DNA from: CF-161 sp035638495
GTDB lineage: Bacteria; Chloroflexota; Dormibacteria; Dormibacterales; Dormibacteraceae
Direction: 5' to 3'
Length of the DNA: 64,000 nt
Assembly (NCBI GenBank): GCA_035638495.1
Contig: DASQZW010000215.1
Location: 65,528-129,527 of the forward strand
Of the stretch, positions 24,862-33,326 are shown one piece after another. Under the pieces are notes generated by a model. The model was not told the origin of the DNA. It saw only the letters and a list, made by a program, of their open reading frames with translations, and searched no databases. The translations under genes and the position numbers were made by a program. Each line of letters starts with the position of its first letter. Positions within the stretch are counted from its first letter, which is position 1.

Positions 24862-25596
24862 TTGATCGGAGCCCAGAGACCACCCACCCCGGACCAGGCG
24901 CCGGAGCGGACCCACGCCGCTCCCGGCCCGATGCCCAGGCATGTCGTCGAGTCTGTGGAGAGGCTGGCACATGCGATCAGGCGGCGGCGCAGTGCGCAGC
25001 CGTTCTTCATCGAGCTCGCCGGCACGCCTCGGGCCGGCAAGACCACAGCACTGAAGAGCCTCGCAGCGCTGCTACAGAACTGCGACGTGATTGTTAAGAC
25101 AGTGGACGAGAGCGCGCACCGCTGTCCCATTCCCGACAAGCGCCACCCCGCTTTCAACCTGTGGACGTGCCGGACCACGGTCCATGAGATCCTCGAAGCA
25201 CAGCGTGGCGACGGCAGGGTGGTGCTGATCGACAGAGGGGTCGCAGACGCGGAGTGCTGGTTCGACTGGCACGAAACGCGCCTGGACTCCCCGGCCAGGG
25301 TGGATCGCACGACCCTCAATCTCACCAGCCTGGCGCCCCGCGTGCCTGCCATGGACCTCGTACTGGTGATGGAGACCGATCCGGCTGTGGCGATGCAGCG
25401 CGACGGCAACGGGAGCGCCGGGTCGAAGGCGGGTCAGATCATGAACCCGGTGACCCTCGCCGAGCTCAACGCGTCGATAGACCGCACCGTGAAACGCTAC
25501 GAAGCTCTGCTCCCACTGGAACGGCTGGACACGACGCACCTGACCGAGCACGAGGTCGTGTCGCAGCTGATCGACCGGGCGCTCAAGCACTGCTGA
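24862..25596 (+). CDS. P-loop NTPase resembling AAA_28/NadR-type or deoxynucleoside kinases
   Basis: 244 residues from TTG 24862 (SD GGAGG eight bases upstream); ATG 24931 is the alternative. Walker A is GTPRAGKTT (54-62). RVVLIDRG (119-126) is the Walker B/DR-motif of nucleoside and small-molecule kinases. MQRDGNGSAGSKAGQIMN looks like the arginine-bearing LID, followed by a helix ending LDTTHLTEHEVVSQLIDRALK. A phosphotransferase with a small substrate is the best guess; an ATP-sensing switch is possible. It lies between the giant helical protein gene (divergent) and the receiver operon (convergent, 9 bases). Confidence 0.75.
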   Translation: MIGAQRPPTPDQAPERTHAAPGPMPRHVVESVERLAHAIRRRRSAQPFFIELAGTPRAGKTTALKSLAALLQNCDVIVKTVDESAHRCPIPDKRHPAFNLWTCRTTVHEILEAQRGDGRVVLIDRGVADAECWFDWHETRLDSPARVDRTTLNLTSLAPRVPAMDLVLVMETDPAVAMQRDGNGSAGSKAGQIMNPVTLAELNASIDRTVKRYEALLPLERLDTTHLTEHEVVSQLIDRALKHC

Positions 25597-25605
25597 GCGC
25601 GCCGC

Positions 25606-27549
25606 TCAGTCCCGCTCGCTCGGTCCGGCCAGGTCCGTCACCAGCCCGTGCAGCTCGTACGCCGTTCGCGCTCCGCGATGCGGAGTCCGGATCACGTCCG
25701 CGCCGACGCCGGGTGTGCCGATTGCCCGGTCGATCTTCTGACGCATGCGCCGGACGGTGAGGTGCACCTTGTTGAGGGCGTTGTACCCGTCCGGTGCGTG
25801 GGTACGGGAGAGCGACTCGAAGCACAGGGCCTCGAGCAGCTCCGCCTTGACCGCCTGGTTGGGACGTCGGATGAGCTCGTCGAGCAGGCACGCCTCCCGC
25901 GGCGAGAGTTCGCCGACCGGACGGCCGTCGACCTCGACTCGTCGCCGCGCGCGCCTGACGACGCGGTGACCCGGCGAGTCCTCGCGGCCCCGGATGACGC
26001 CGCGCCACAGCTCATCCGCCGCTCGCTGCAGCGAGGCCAGGAGCATGGCCCCGCATTCGATCCGGCCCGCGGCCTTGTCGATCACGTCCACCGTCCGGAC
26101 CCCGGACTGGAACAGACCGGCCTGCAGCGTGTCTCGACGGCCATACGCCGAGAGCACGACCACCCGCGCACCCTGGTGCTGCTCGGCGATGTCCTCGACC
26201 AGGCGCATGCCCACGTCGGGGTGATCGCGGCCCGATCCCGGGTCGCGCAGACTCAGGTCGGCCACGACGATCGGCAGCGGCGGGCTGGCCAGCCTTCGCA
26301 GTGCCTCCGCCGCCGTCGCGACGCCGCTCGCGGTCCAGCCGTGGTCGCGGAGGAATTCCGTCACCCATCGTGACCAGTCCCGATCGTCCTCGATCACCAG
26401 GACCGGCGGCAGCGACGGCGCCGCGCCGCCCGCGTGCGGCGGATCCTCCCAGCGCAGCCACGGCGCCAGCCGGTACTGCGTCGGGAGCCCCGGCCGGGGC
26501 CGGCTCTCGATCACCTGGCCCTGCGCGCTGGGGCTCTCCGCGTCGACCATCGCTCTGGCGAGCTTCCGCCTGAGCGCCGAGATCAGCGGCGGCACGGCAG
26601 ACGGCCGGGGCGCGAGCTGGGTGTCACCGCAGGCGTCCGCGATGAGCTGCGGAGACTGCCACACGCTGTCCAGGGCCCGCAGCACGAGCGCTTCCTGGCC
26701 CTCCAGGCGCGATACCTCGACGTCGCCGATCCACGCCAGGTGACCCGTGTCCTCCTCGTAGGACATCGTGAGGGGCGCCGGGTATGCGAGCTCCCAGAGG
26801 CGCCGGTGCAGCCGCTCGGCGAAGTCGTGCCGGGTCTTGACGATGACGTCGTGACCGGTCAGACCGGATGCGGTCAGGCGAGGCCAGTAGCGCAGGTAGT
26901 CGCCGGCGCCGGTCACGAGCAGCGTCGCGTGACGGCGCTGGTAGGCCTCGGCCGCGACGACCAGCCCGTGAGGCCCGGGTCCGGCAATCGACGCCAGGGT
27001 GAGGTTCGCCACCACCAACCCCACCCCGCCCCGCTGCCCCAGCCGCGTCCGCGCGCCCTCCAGCGTTGTGGCGACGTGGACCGGAACCGGTGGTCGCAGG
27101 GCGCTCGCGCACTCGCGCGTCAGCTCGACCACCTCCTCGCTCTCCCCGACCACCAGCAGCCAGGCGAACCTCCCACGGGAGGCCGCGCCGGTCGTGACGG
27201 TCGCGGTGCGCAGCGACCCGGCGGCCGGCGGCCGCTCGCCCTCCCGCAGAGCCACCAGCTGTCCGGCCGCGATCTTGAGCATGGTGAGCCCGTTGCTGAC
27301 CGGAGCGTGGAGGTACAGCGCGGCTCGCTCCTCGAGCGCGTTCAAGCGGTCGACCAGTCGCTTCACGTCCGCCGCCGCGTGCGCCGCCGGGTCGGTGAGC
27401 GACGCCAGCGCGCGTGCATCCTCCAGGATCGCGAGCGCCTCGACGGGCAGGAGGTCGCGAAACTCGGCCACCTCGTCCTGCCGGATACAGCGCAGCCGGC
27501 GCTCCTCCCAGATGCGCTGCCAGGTCAGCACGGGATTCTCAGACGCCAC
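25606..27549 (-). CDS. Tandem receiver-winged helix regulator (RR-wHTH-RR-wHTH)
   Basis: 647 residues from GTG 27549. Layout: helical N-terminus (1-125); receiver 1 (127-245) with Asn182 in place of the phospho-Asp (VVANLTL) but Lys kept; winged helix 1 (269-362, LISALRRKLARAM, RPRPGLPTQYRL). Receiver 2 (383-495) has the EDD pocket, Asp431, Ser and IDK Lys all intact and a long insert after Asp431 (RDPGSGRDHPDVG). Winged helix 2 (536-633, LSPREACLLDELIRRPNQ, HLTVRRMRQKID, RTPHRGARTAYEL) is OmpR/PhoB-like. It looks like an internal duplication in which copy 1 has lost phosphorylation. It is the last gene of the coupled operon and overlaps the previous gene by 11 bases. Confidence 0.82.
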   Translation of the reverse strand: MASENPVLTWQRIWEERRLRCIRQDEVAEFRDLLPVEALAILEDARALASLTDPAAHAAADVKRLVDRLNALEERAALYLHAPVSNGLTMLKIAAGQLVALREGERPPAAGSLRTATVTTGAASRGRFAWLLVVGESEEVVELTRECASALRPPVPVHVATTLEGARTRLGQRGGVGLVVANLTLASIAGPGPHGLVVAAEAYQRRHATLLVTGAGDYLRYWPRLTASGLTGHDVIVKTRHDFAERLHRRLWELAYPAPLTMSYEEDTGHLAWIGDVEVSRLEGQEALVLRALDSVWQSPQLIADACGDTQLAPRPSAVPPLISALRRKLARAMVDAESPSAQGQVIESRPRPGLPTQYRLAPWLRWEDPPHAGGAAPSLPPVLVIEDDRDWSRWVTEFLRDHGWTASGVATAAEALRRLASPPLPIVVADLSLRDPGSGRDHPDVGMRLVEDIAEQHQGARVVVLSAYGRRDTLQAGLFQSGVRTVDVIDKAAGRIECGAMLLASLQRAADELWRGVIRGREDSPGHRVVRRARRRVEVDGRPVGELSPREACLLDELIRRPNQAVKAELLEALCFESLSRTHAPDGYNALNKVHLTVRRMRQKIDRAIGTPGVGADVIRTPHRGARTAYELHGLVTDLAGPSERD

Positions 27550-28165
27550 CGTCCAGTCCCGGGAACAGCGCCGCCCGCACGTCGGCCAGTGCGCGACCCC
27601 ACCGGCGGCCGTCGCGCGCCGCGCCCTCCAGCGCGTCGAACGCGGAGTCCAGCCGCAGCGCCCTGCCCAGCTCGGCCGCGATCGGGAGGCGCAGCAGAGC
27701 GCGCACCGCGTCAGGTCGCTCTGCCGGAGACGCGGCCTCCGCATCGCGCAGCGTCGCCCAGAGGCAGCCGGAGCCTCCGTCCCGCGGGACCCGGACGCCC
27801 GCCGCGCCGTAGACCAGGTCCGCCACCTCCTGCGCCGACCAGTTCGCGAGGACGGCGCCAGGATGCACCCAGCGCCGATGCGTGCTGGCCTGCACCACGA
27901 CGCTGGCCGGGTGGCGGGCGAGCGCGTAGCACACCGCCTGGTAGCCGCGGACCGCGGGAGTCGGCGTCCCTGGCGGATCGCACAGCACGATGTCGCAGAG
28001 GACCAGGTCGAACGAGTCTGCCGCGAGCTTCCGAATCGCTTGCCCGACCGTGTCCGCCTGGTCGCTCACGACGCCGTGGACCGCCAGCTCCTCGCACATC
28101 TGAGTCCGGCGCTCCTGCTCGTCGTCCAGGACCAGCGCCGTGCGGAGCCGCGGTCCGCGGCTCAT
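27539..28165 (-). CDS. Receiver-domain protein with unknown C-terminal half
   Basis: 208 residues. Receiver domain 8-125: DDE acidic pocket, phospho-acceptor Asp58 (FDLVLCDIVL), VVVQAST strand. The conserved Lys is not seen after it (HRRWVHPGAV), so switching may differ from a standard receiver. The same insert after the Asp strand occurs as in its neighbours (DPPGTPTPAVRGYQ). The C-terminal 80 residues are helical and resemble no DNA-binding domain that I know. Its start overlaps the stop of the previous gene (ATGA). Confidence 0.75.
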   Translation of the reverse strand: MSRGPRLRTALVLDDEQERRTQMCEELAVHGVVSDQADTVGQAIRKLAADSFDLVLCDIVLCDPPGTPTPAVRGYQAVCYALARHPASVVVQASTHRRWVHPGAVLANWSAQEVADLVYGAAGVRVPRDGGSGCLWATLRDAEAASPAERPDAVRALLRLPIAAELGRALRLDSAFDALEGAARDGRRWGRALADVRAALFPGLDGGV

Positions 28166-29532
28166 GGGCCAGCGCCGGGCGGGGCGAACAGGCGCCGCGA
28201 CGGCTCGTCAGCGAGCCAGGGGTCGTCCACCAGCCGGTGCAGGGCGATCGCCGCCGCGGTACGCAGCGCCTCCCGCCGCGGCTCGGCCGCGAGGTGCCAC
28301 CCGGCCGTCGTCGCAAGCCACCGCTCGACGGCCGCGGAGGCTGACGTCGATCCCGACGCCGCGAGCCTCAGGTATGTCCGCGCGGCGCCCTCCCACGCGG
28401 TCGCCCCTCGCACCACCCGGTCGAGTCCGTGGAAGCCGCCGGCACAGGCGCGCTGTGCGCGGTCGGCGGCGTTCGCCAGGTCCTCCAGATCCGCGCGCAG
28501 CCCGGCGGGGAGCGCCGGCGGCGGTCCGGTGAACGCTGCGGGCAGGACCGCGCTCCAGCGCTCAAGCACGTCGCGGCCGTGCCGCGTCCGCGTCAGCGCG
28601 TGCAGGCGAAGCAGCGGCTGCAGCTCCGAACGCCTCCGGCCGGTCAGGAGCGAGCGGAAGACCTCGTCGTCGCGCAGGTTGCGGCATGCGAACGCGGCGG
28701 CTCCGACCCGGATCTCGGCCGGCGTCCGGCCCAGGACCCTGGCTACCCGGCAGTCCCACGGCACGAGGTCCAGCGGAACCGGTTCGTCGGTCAGCACGAG
28801 CGATTCCTCGGGCCGTGCGCTCATGCACATCGCCAGCAGGGCGAACGCCGTGGGCCACGACCCGCCCGGTGCCCAGATCGTCAGCGAGAGGGGCCCGTCG
28901 GTGCACTGCGGGCCGGCGTCTGCCGCGTCCAGGATCGCCCCGTCCCAGGGCATGGCGAGCCCGGGACCGAGCACGAAGAGCACGCCGTCGCGGGGCGTCG
29001 CGGGCGACGCGGCACCCGCTCGCAGCCGCGTCACCTGGCGCTCCAGCGCTCGGCGCGGGTCAGCGATGAGAGCGCGCTTCGACAGGTGTCCGGCGAATCC
29101 TTCGACCTGGACCGGGATCGGCGGGCTGGCGTGCGACGTGAGGAGGATCAGTCGGGTGGACGGGATTCGGCCGGCGCGGATGTCCTCGCCGAGCCGCGCC
29201 AGGATGAAGAGGCCCTGGTGGAGCCGAACGTCCCAACCCTCCGTGGCGCCGCCGGCCTCGATGTCCGCCGCGGTCAGGAGGTCCGCGTCCGCCACCGCTT
29301 CCGTGTCGAAGGCCTGGTCGATGAGGACGACGTCCACGAGCGGTCCGAGGCCCGGATCCCGCAGCAGCTCGAGCGCCGAGCGATAGCCGGTCCTCCACTC
29401 GACACGGATCCCGTGCGGGCGCAGGTGCCGCTGGATCAGGTCACGCTGCTCGTCGCTGTCGTCGATCAGCAGCGCGATCGGCGACGAGTCCGGCGAGCAC
29501 TCCGCGCGATCGCCGGAGCTGGCCGGGCTCAT
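28162..29532 (-). CDS. Receiver-domain protein with large unknown helical C-terminus
   Basis: 456 residues. Receiver 18-155 is complete: DD pocket, Asp72 (VDVVLIDQAFD), Thr132 (LILLTSHAS), Lys152 (GHLSKRAL), but with a 30-residue insert between the Asp strand and the next helix (ADIEAGGATEGWDVRLHQ). Residues 160-280 form a mixed domain (GVLFVLGPGLAMPWDGAILD, PLSLTIWAPGGSWPTAFALLAMCMSA). The rest is helical (ADLEDLANAADRAQRAC, AAAIALHRLVDDPWL). No DNA-binding domain is visible. First large gene of the operon; its ATG overlaps the stop of the small peptide gene. Confidence 0.75.
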   Translation of the reverse strand: MSPASSGDRAECSPDSSPIALLIDDSDEQRDLIQRHLRPHGIRVEWRTGYRSALELLRDPGLGPLVDVVLIDQAFDTEAVADADLLTAADIEAGGATEGWDVRLHQGLFILARLGEDIRAGRIPSTRLILLTSHASPPIPVQVEGFAGHLSKRALIADPRRALERQVTRLRAGAASPATPRDGVLFVLGPGLAMPWDGAILDAADAGPQCTDGPLSLTIWAPGGSWPTAFALLAMCMSARPEESLVLTDEPVPLDLVPWDCRVARVLGRTPAEIRVGAAAFACRNLRDDEVFRSLLTGRRRSELQPLLRLHALTRTRHGRDVLERWSAVLPAAFTGPPPALPAGLRADLEDLANAADRAQRACAGGFHGLDRVVRGATAWEGAARTYLRLAASGSTSASAAVERWLATTAGWHLAAEPRREALRTAAAIALHRLVDDPWLADEPSRRLFAPPGAGP

Positions 29533-29642
29533 GCCCGGCCCTCGCGCATGCGGAGCGCGACGATCGAGAGCGTCGGGAACAGGTGCGGACGACCGGGAGC
29601 GGAATGACGGGTCAGGTACGGCTTGGGCGAAGCAGCAGGCAC
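29529..29642 (-). CDS. 37-residue peptide gene at the head of the receiver operon
   Basis: GTG 29642 is preceded by GAGGAG at 6-base spacing and the stop overlaps the next gene's ATG (ATGA), so it is translated in coupling with the receiver gene. The peptide starts PAASPKPYLTRHSAPGRPHL and ends FPTLSIVALRMREGRA: no Cys, basic, no signal peptide or membrane helix. It could be a translational leader, a signalling peptide or a short regulator. The same frame is open further upstream but without an SD. Confidence 0.55.
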   Translation of the reverse strand: MPAASPKPYLTRHSAPGRPHLFPTLSIVALRMREGRA

Positions 29643-29808
29643 GTCCGACTCCTCGGAAGGGTCATTCAGCAGGGATGGGCCGCCCGGCGGACGCCGTCGC
29701 CGAGCGCGAGATGCTGGCCGCCGACGAACATTGGGCAACCCTAGGGCGCGCCCGTTGCCCTGGGCTGTCACTCGGCCGGAGCGGCAGCGGGGCTGGCGCC
29801 TCTCCCGG

Positions 29809-32800
29809 TCACCAGCTGTCGACGAAGGCCCGCTTCTTCGGACCCGTGCGCGGGAACGGCGATGGCGCGGTCGCCAGAACGGACATGATCCACCGCCGCG
29901 AGTCGGCGGGGTCGACCACGTCGTCGATCTCGAAGTACGCGGCCGCGTTGAGCGCCCTTCCGTGCCGGTACCGGTCGGCCACCGCGCGCTCGAACCACGC
30001 CCGCCGCTCGGCCGGGTCCTCGATCGCGGCCAGCTCCTGCCGGTGGGCCAGCTTGACCTGCCCCTCGAGGCCCATGCCGCCGAACTCGCCGGTCGGCCAC
30101 GCCACCGCGAACGCCGGCATCTTCGAGCTGCCCCCGGCCATCGTCAGCGCCCCCAGCCCGTAGCACTTGCGCAGCACGATCGTGAAGAAGGGCACGGTGA
30201 GGTTGGCGCCGACCACGAACATGCGGTTGGCGTGCCGCACCAACGCCTGGCGCTCGGCCTCGGGCCCGACCATGATCCCCGGCGTGTCGCAGAGGAACAG
30301 GATCGGCAGATCGAACGCGTCGCAGAGCTGCATGAATCGCGCCGCCTTGTCGGCGCCGTCGCTGTCGATGGCGCCCGCCAGGTGGCCGGGGTTGTTGGCA
30401 ACGATCCCCAGCGGCCGGCCCTCGACGCGCGCGAGCGCGGTGATCATCCCGACCCCGAAGCGCGGGCGGAGCTCCAGCACCGAGCCGGTGTCGGCGAGCG
30501 TGGCGATCACCCGCCGCACGTCGTAGACGCGCAGCCGGTTCTCGGGGATCAGCCGCCGCAGCACGGCCTGGTCGGTGCACGCCCAGTCGGGCAGCGCGCC
30601 CTGGAAGTAGGACAGGTACCTGCGAGCCGCCATCACCGCCTCGGCCTCGTCCGCGACCGCCACGTCGACCACCCCGTTCGGGACCTGCACGTTCATCGGC
30701 CCGACCTCCTCGGGCCGGTACACGCCGAGGCCGCCGCCCTCGATCATCGCCGGCCCGCCCATCCCGATCGTCGAGTTGGCGGTCGCGATGATCACGTCGG
30801 CGCAGCCGAGCAGCGCCGCATTGCCGGCGAAGCAGCGACCAGAGACGATGCCGACCAGCGGCACCAGCCCGCTCAGCTTCGCGTACAGGTGGAAGGCCAG
30901 CACCTTGAAGCCCGACACGCCGCGCCCGTCGGTGTCGCCGGCGCGGCCGCCGCCGCCCTCCGCGAAGAGCACCAGCGGCAGCCGGCGGCGTGCCGCCAGC
31001 TCGAAGACCCGGTCCATCTTCTCGTGGCCGAAGCCGCCCTGGGTCCCGGCGAGGACCGTGTAGTCGTACGCCATCACCGCGCACTCGGCGCGGTCCGCCG
31101 GGAACACGTCGCCGTTGACGCGGGCCGTGCCGGCGACGATGCCGTCGGCCGGCGTGCGGTCGATGAGCTCCTGCTCCGGGCGGCGCCGGCGCTGGGCGGC
31201 GACCACCAGCGGCGCGTACTCGACGAACGATCCCGGGTCGCACAGGTCGTCCAGGTTCTCGCGGGCGGTCCGCTGGCCGGTCCGGCGGCGCTGCTCGACC
31301 GCCTCCGGCCGTGCCGCGTCGAGCGTCAGGGCGTGCCGCTCCAGCGCCTCGCGGAGGTCCGGGCGCACCCCGGCGTCGTCCTGCTCGGCGCCGCCGGCGG
31401 CCTGTTCCGCGGCCAGGTCCTCCGGCGCCGGCTGGAGCAGCACGACCACGTGACCCGCCAGGATCGCTTCACCGGCCGCCACGGCGACGCGCGTCACGGT
31501 GCCCGTCGAGGCGGCCGTGACCACGTGCTCCATCTTCATCGCCTCCATGACCAGCAGCTGCTGGCCCGCCCTGACCCGGTCGCCCTCGGCCACGTCCACG
31601 CTGACCACCGTTCCCTGCAGCGGCGCCACGACGGCGGCGAGACCCCGCGCCTCGGCGGCCGCCACCTCCGCCGCCTCGGTATCGCCCTCCTCCGGACCGC
31701 GGCTCTTGCCGTAGTGCAGAACGGCCAGCGGGTCGCTGGAGTCGACGCGCGCTCCGGCGCGGCCGGCTGCGGTCTCGTTGCCGGCCAGGTCGGCGAAGAG
31801 CCGGCGGTGCGTCCCGGGCCGGGTGAGCACGGACAGGCGCTCGTCGACGAGCCGGGTGTGCAGGCGGCCCGACGCGACGTCCTCCTGGAGGAGCAGGTTC
31901 TGCAGGAAGGCGACGTTCGTGGCCACGCCCTCGATGCGGAACTCGCAGAGCGCGCGGTACGCCTTCGCGACCGCGGGGCCCAGGCCCTCGAGTGCGCTGT
32001 GCGCGACGACCTTGGCGAGCAGCGGATCGAAGCGCGGATTGGGCCGGTACCCCGCGTGTCCGCAGGTGTCCACGCGAACCCCGGGGCCGGACGGCACCTC
32101 GAACGTGCGGAGCGTCCCGGTCGACGGCCGGACGCCGCCGTCCGGTGACACCGCCTCGCCGTTCACCCGCAGCTGGATCGCCGTGCCCCGAGGTGGTGGG
32201 ACCGCGTCCCGGCCGAGCCCGAGCTCCGCCAGGGTCCGGCCCGCGGCGAGCGCGAGCTGCGTCTCCACCAGGTCGACGCCGGTCACCTCCTCCGTCACCG
32301 TGTGCTCGACCTGGAGCCGGGGGTTGGCCTCGATGAAGGCGAAGCCGTGCGGACCGTCCGGCCGCTCCACGTCCAGCAGGAACTCGACGGTGCCGACCCC
32401 GTCGAGCCGCGCCGCGCCGGCGATCGCCAGCGCCGCCTCCAGGAGCCGCTCCCGGGTCGCGGGGGTGAGCCCCGGCGCGGGCGCCATCTCGACCAGCTTC
32501 TGGTTGCGCCGCTGCAGGCTGCAGTCACGGTCCCAGAGGTGGCTGACCGCGCCGGTCGCGTCGCCGAGGACCTGGACCTCGACGTGCCGCGCGCGGGGCA
32601 GGAACCGCTCGGCGTAGAGCTCGCCGCCGCCGAACGCGCCGGCCGCCTCGGACGAGCACCGCGCGTACGCGTCCTCGACGTCCTCGACGCGCTCCACCAG
32701 CCGCATCCCACGGCCGCCCCCGCCTGCCGCGGCCTTCAGCATCAGGGCGCCAGCCGGTCCCAGCGACTCGAGGAACGCCCGCGCCTCGGCCGGCGAGCCG

Positions 32801-33222
32801 AGGACGCCGGTGCCGGGCAGGACCGGCACGCCGCACCCCCGGGCGAGGTCCCGCGCTCGCGCCTTGTCGCCGAACAGTCGCAGAACACCGGCCGAGGGAC
32901 CGACGAACGTGAGGCCGGCCGACCGGCACCGTTCGGCGAAGTCTGCGCTCTCGCTGAGGAACCCGTACCCGGGGTGCAGGGCGTCGCACCCCGCACCCGC
33001 GGCGGCACGGACCAGTTGGGCGGCGTCGAGGTAGGCCGCGGGGCCGGCGCCGCGGAGCCGGTACACCTGGTCCCCCAGGCGGGTGTGCAGCGAGCCCTCG
33101 TCGTCCTCCGAGCAAACGGCGACTGTCTCCACGCCCAGCTCGGACGCCGCCCGCAGCACCCGTATGGCGATCTCGCCGCGGTTGGCGACCAGCAGCTTCC
33201 GAGCCACCGGCCGTTCGGTCAC
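29809..33222 (-). CDS. Single-chain biotin-dependent acyl-CoA carboxylase (BC-BCCP-CT)
   Basis: 1137 residues from GTG 33222 (ATG 33258 possible). Biotin carboxylase occupies 9-450 (LLVANRGEIAIRV, ATP-grasp KAAAGGGGRGM, EANPRLQVEHTVTEEVTG). The biotin carrier holds MEAMKMEH with biotinyl-Lys563. The carboxyltransferase spans about 640-1137 (GTQGGFGHEKMDR, GVSGFKV, then PLGIVANNPGHLAGAIDSDGADKAARF and FLCDTPGIMVGPEAE). All three activities in one chain suggest carboxylation of acetyl-, propionyl- or longer acyl-CoA; the CT resembles acyl-CoA carboxylase beta subunits more than pyruvate carboxylase. It is divergent from a MarR gene, which may control it. Confidence 0.9.
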   Translation of the reverse strand: MTERPVARKLLVANRGEIAIRVLRAASELGVETVAVCSEDDEGSLHTRLGDQVYRLRGAGPAAYLDAAQLVRAAAGAGCDALHPGYGFLSESADFAERCRSAGLTFVGPSAGVLRLFGDKARARDLARGCGVPVLPGTGVLGSPAEARAFLESLGPAGALMLKAAAGGGGRGMRLVERVEDVEDAYARCSSEAAGAFGGGELYAERFLPRARHVEVQVLGDATGAVSHLWDRDCSLQRRNQKLVEMAPAPGLTPATRERLLEAALAIAGAARLDGVGTVEFLLDVERPDGPHGFAFIEANPRLQVEHTVTEEVTGVDLVETQLALAAGRTLAELGLGRDAVPPPRGTAIQLRVNGEAVSPDGGVRPSTGTLRTFEVPSGPGVRVDTCGHAGYRPNPRFDPLLAKVVAHSALEGLGPAVAKAYRALCEFRIEGVATNVAFLQNLLLQEDVASGRLHTRLVDERLSVLTRPGTHRRLFADLAGNETAAGRAGARVDSSDPLAVLHYGKSRGPEEGDTEAAEVAAAEARGLAAVVAPLQGTVVSVDVAEGDRVRAGQQLLVMEAMKMEHVVTAASTGTVTRVAVAAGEAILAGHVVVLLQPAPEDLAAEQAAGGAEQDDAGVRPDLREALERHALTLDAARPEAVEQRRRTGQRTARENLDDLCDPGSFVEYAPLVVAAQRRRRPEQELIDRTPADGIVAGTARVNGDVFPADRAECAVMAYDYTVLAGTQGGFGHEKMDRVFELAARRRLPLVLFAEGGGGRAGDTDGRGVSGFKVLAFHLYAKLSGLVPLVGIVSGRCFAGNAALLGCADVIIATANSTIGMGGPAMIEGGGLGVYRPEEVGPMNVQVPNGVVDVAVADEAEAVMAARRYLSYFQGALPDWACTDQAVLRRLIPENRLRVYDVRRVIATLADTGSVLELRPRFGVGMITALARVEGRPLGIVANNPGHLAGAIDSDGADKAARFMQLCDAFDLPILFLCDTPGIMVGPEAERQALVRHANRMFVVGANLTVPFFTIVLRKCYGLGALTMAGGSSKMPAFAVAWPTGEFGGMGLEGQVKLAHRQELAAIEDPAERRAWFERAVADRYRHGRALNAAAYFEIDDVVDPADSRRWIMSVLATAPSPFPRTGPKKRAFVDSW

Positions 33223-33313
33223 ACGGCCATTCTGGGCGATCCCCGGGCAGGTCAGCATGCGTGCCGCGCGGTGGCCTCAGCGCCCGGTCCCCGGGACTAT
33301 TTGCTGTCATGTG

Positions 33314-33319
33314 TAATAT
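33314..33319 (+). promoter_or_regulatory. -10 box TAATAT of the MarR gene
   Basis: TAATAT ends 7 nt before ATG 33327 with no SD, so the MarR transcript is probably leaderless. The surrounding ATGTGTAATATTGCC is the only AT-rich patch between the divergent genes and contains the palindrome AATATT. It may double as the MarR operator. Confidence 0.5.
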
Positions 33320-33326
33320 TGCCCTG

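Noticed and set aside
29623..32148. 841-codon plus-strand frame opposite the carboxylase
   Set aside because: Low-complexity Arg/His/Gly/Val composition; the carboxylase on the other strand is unambiguous.
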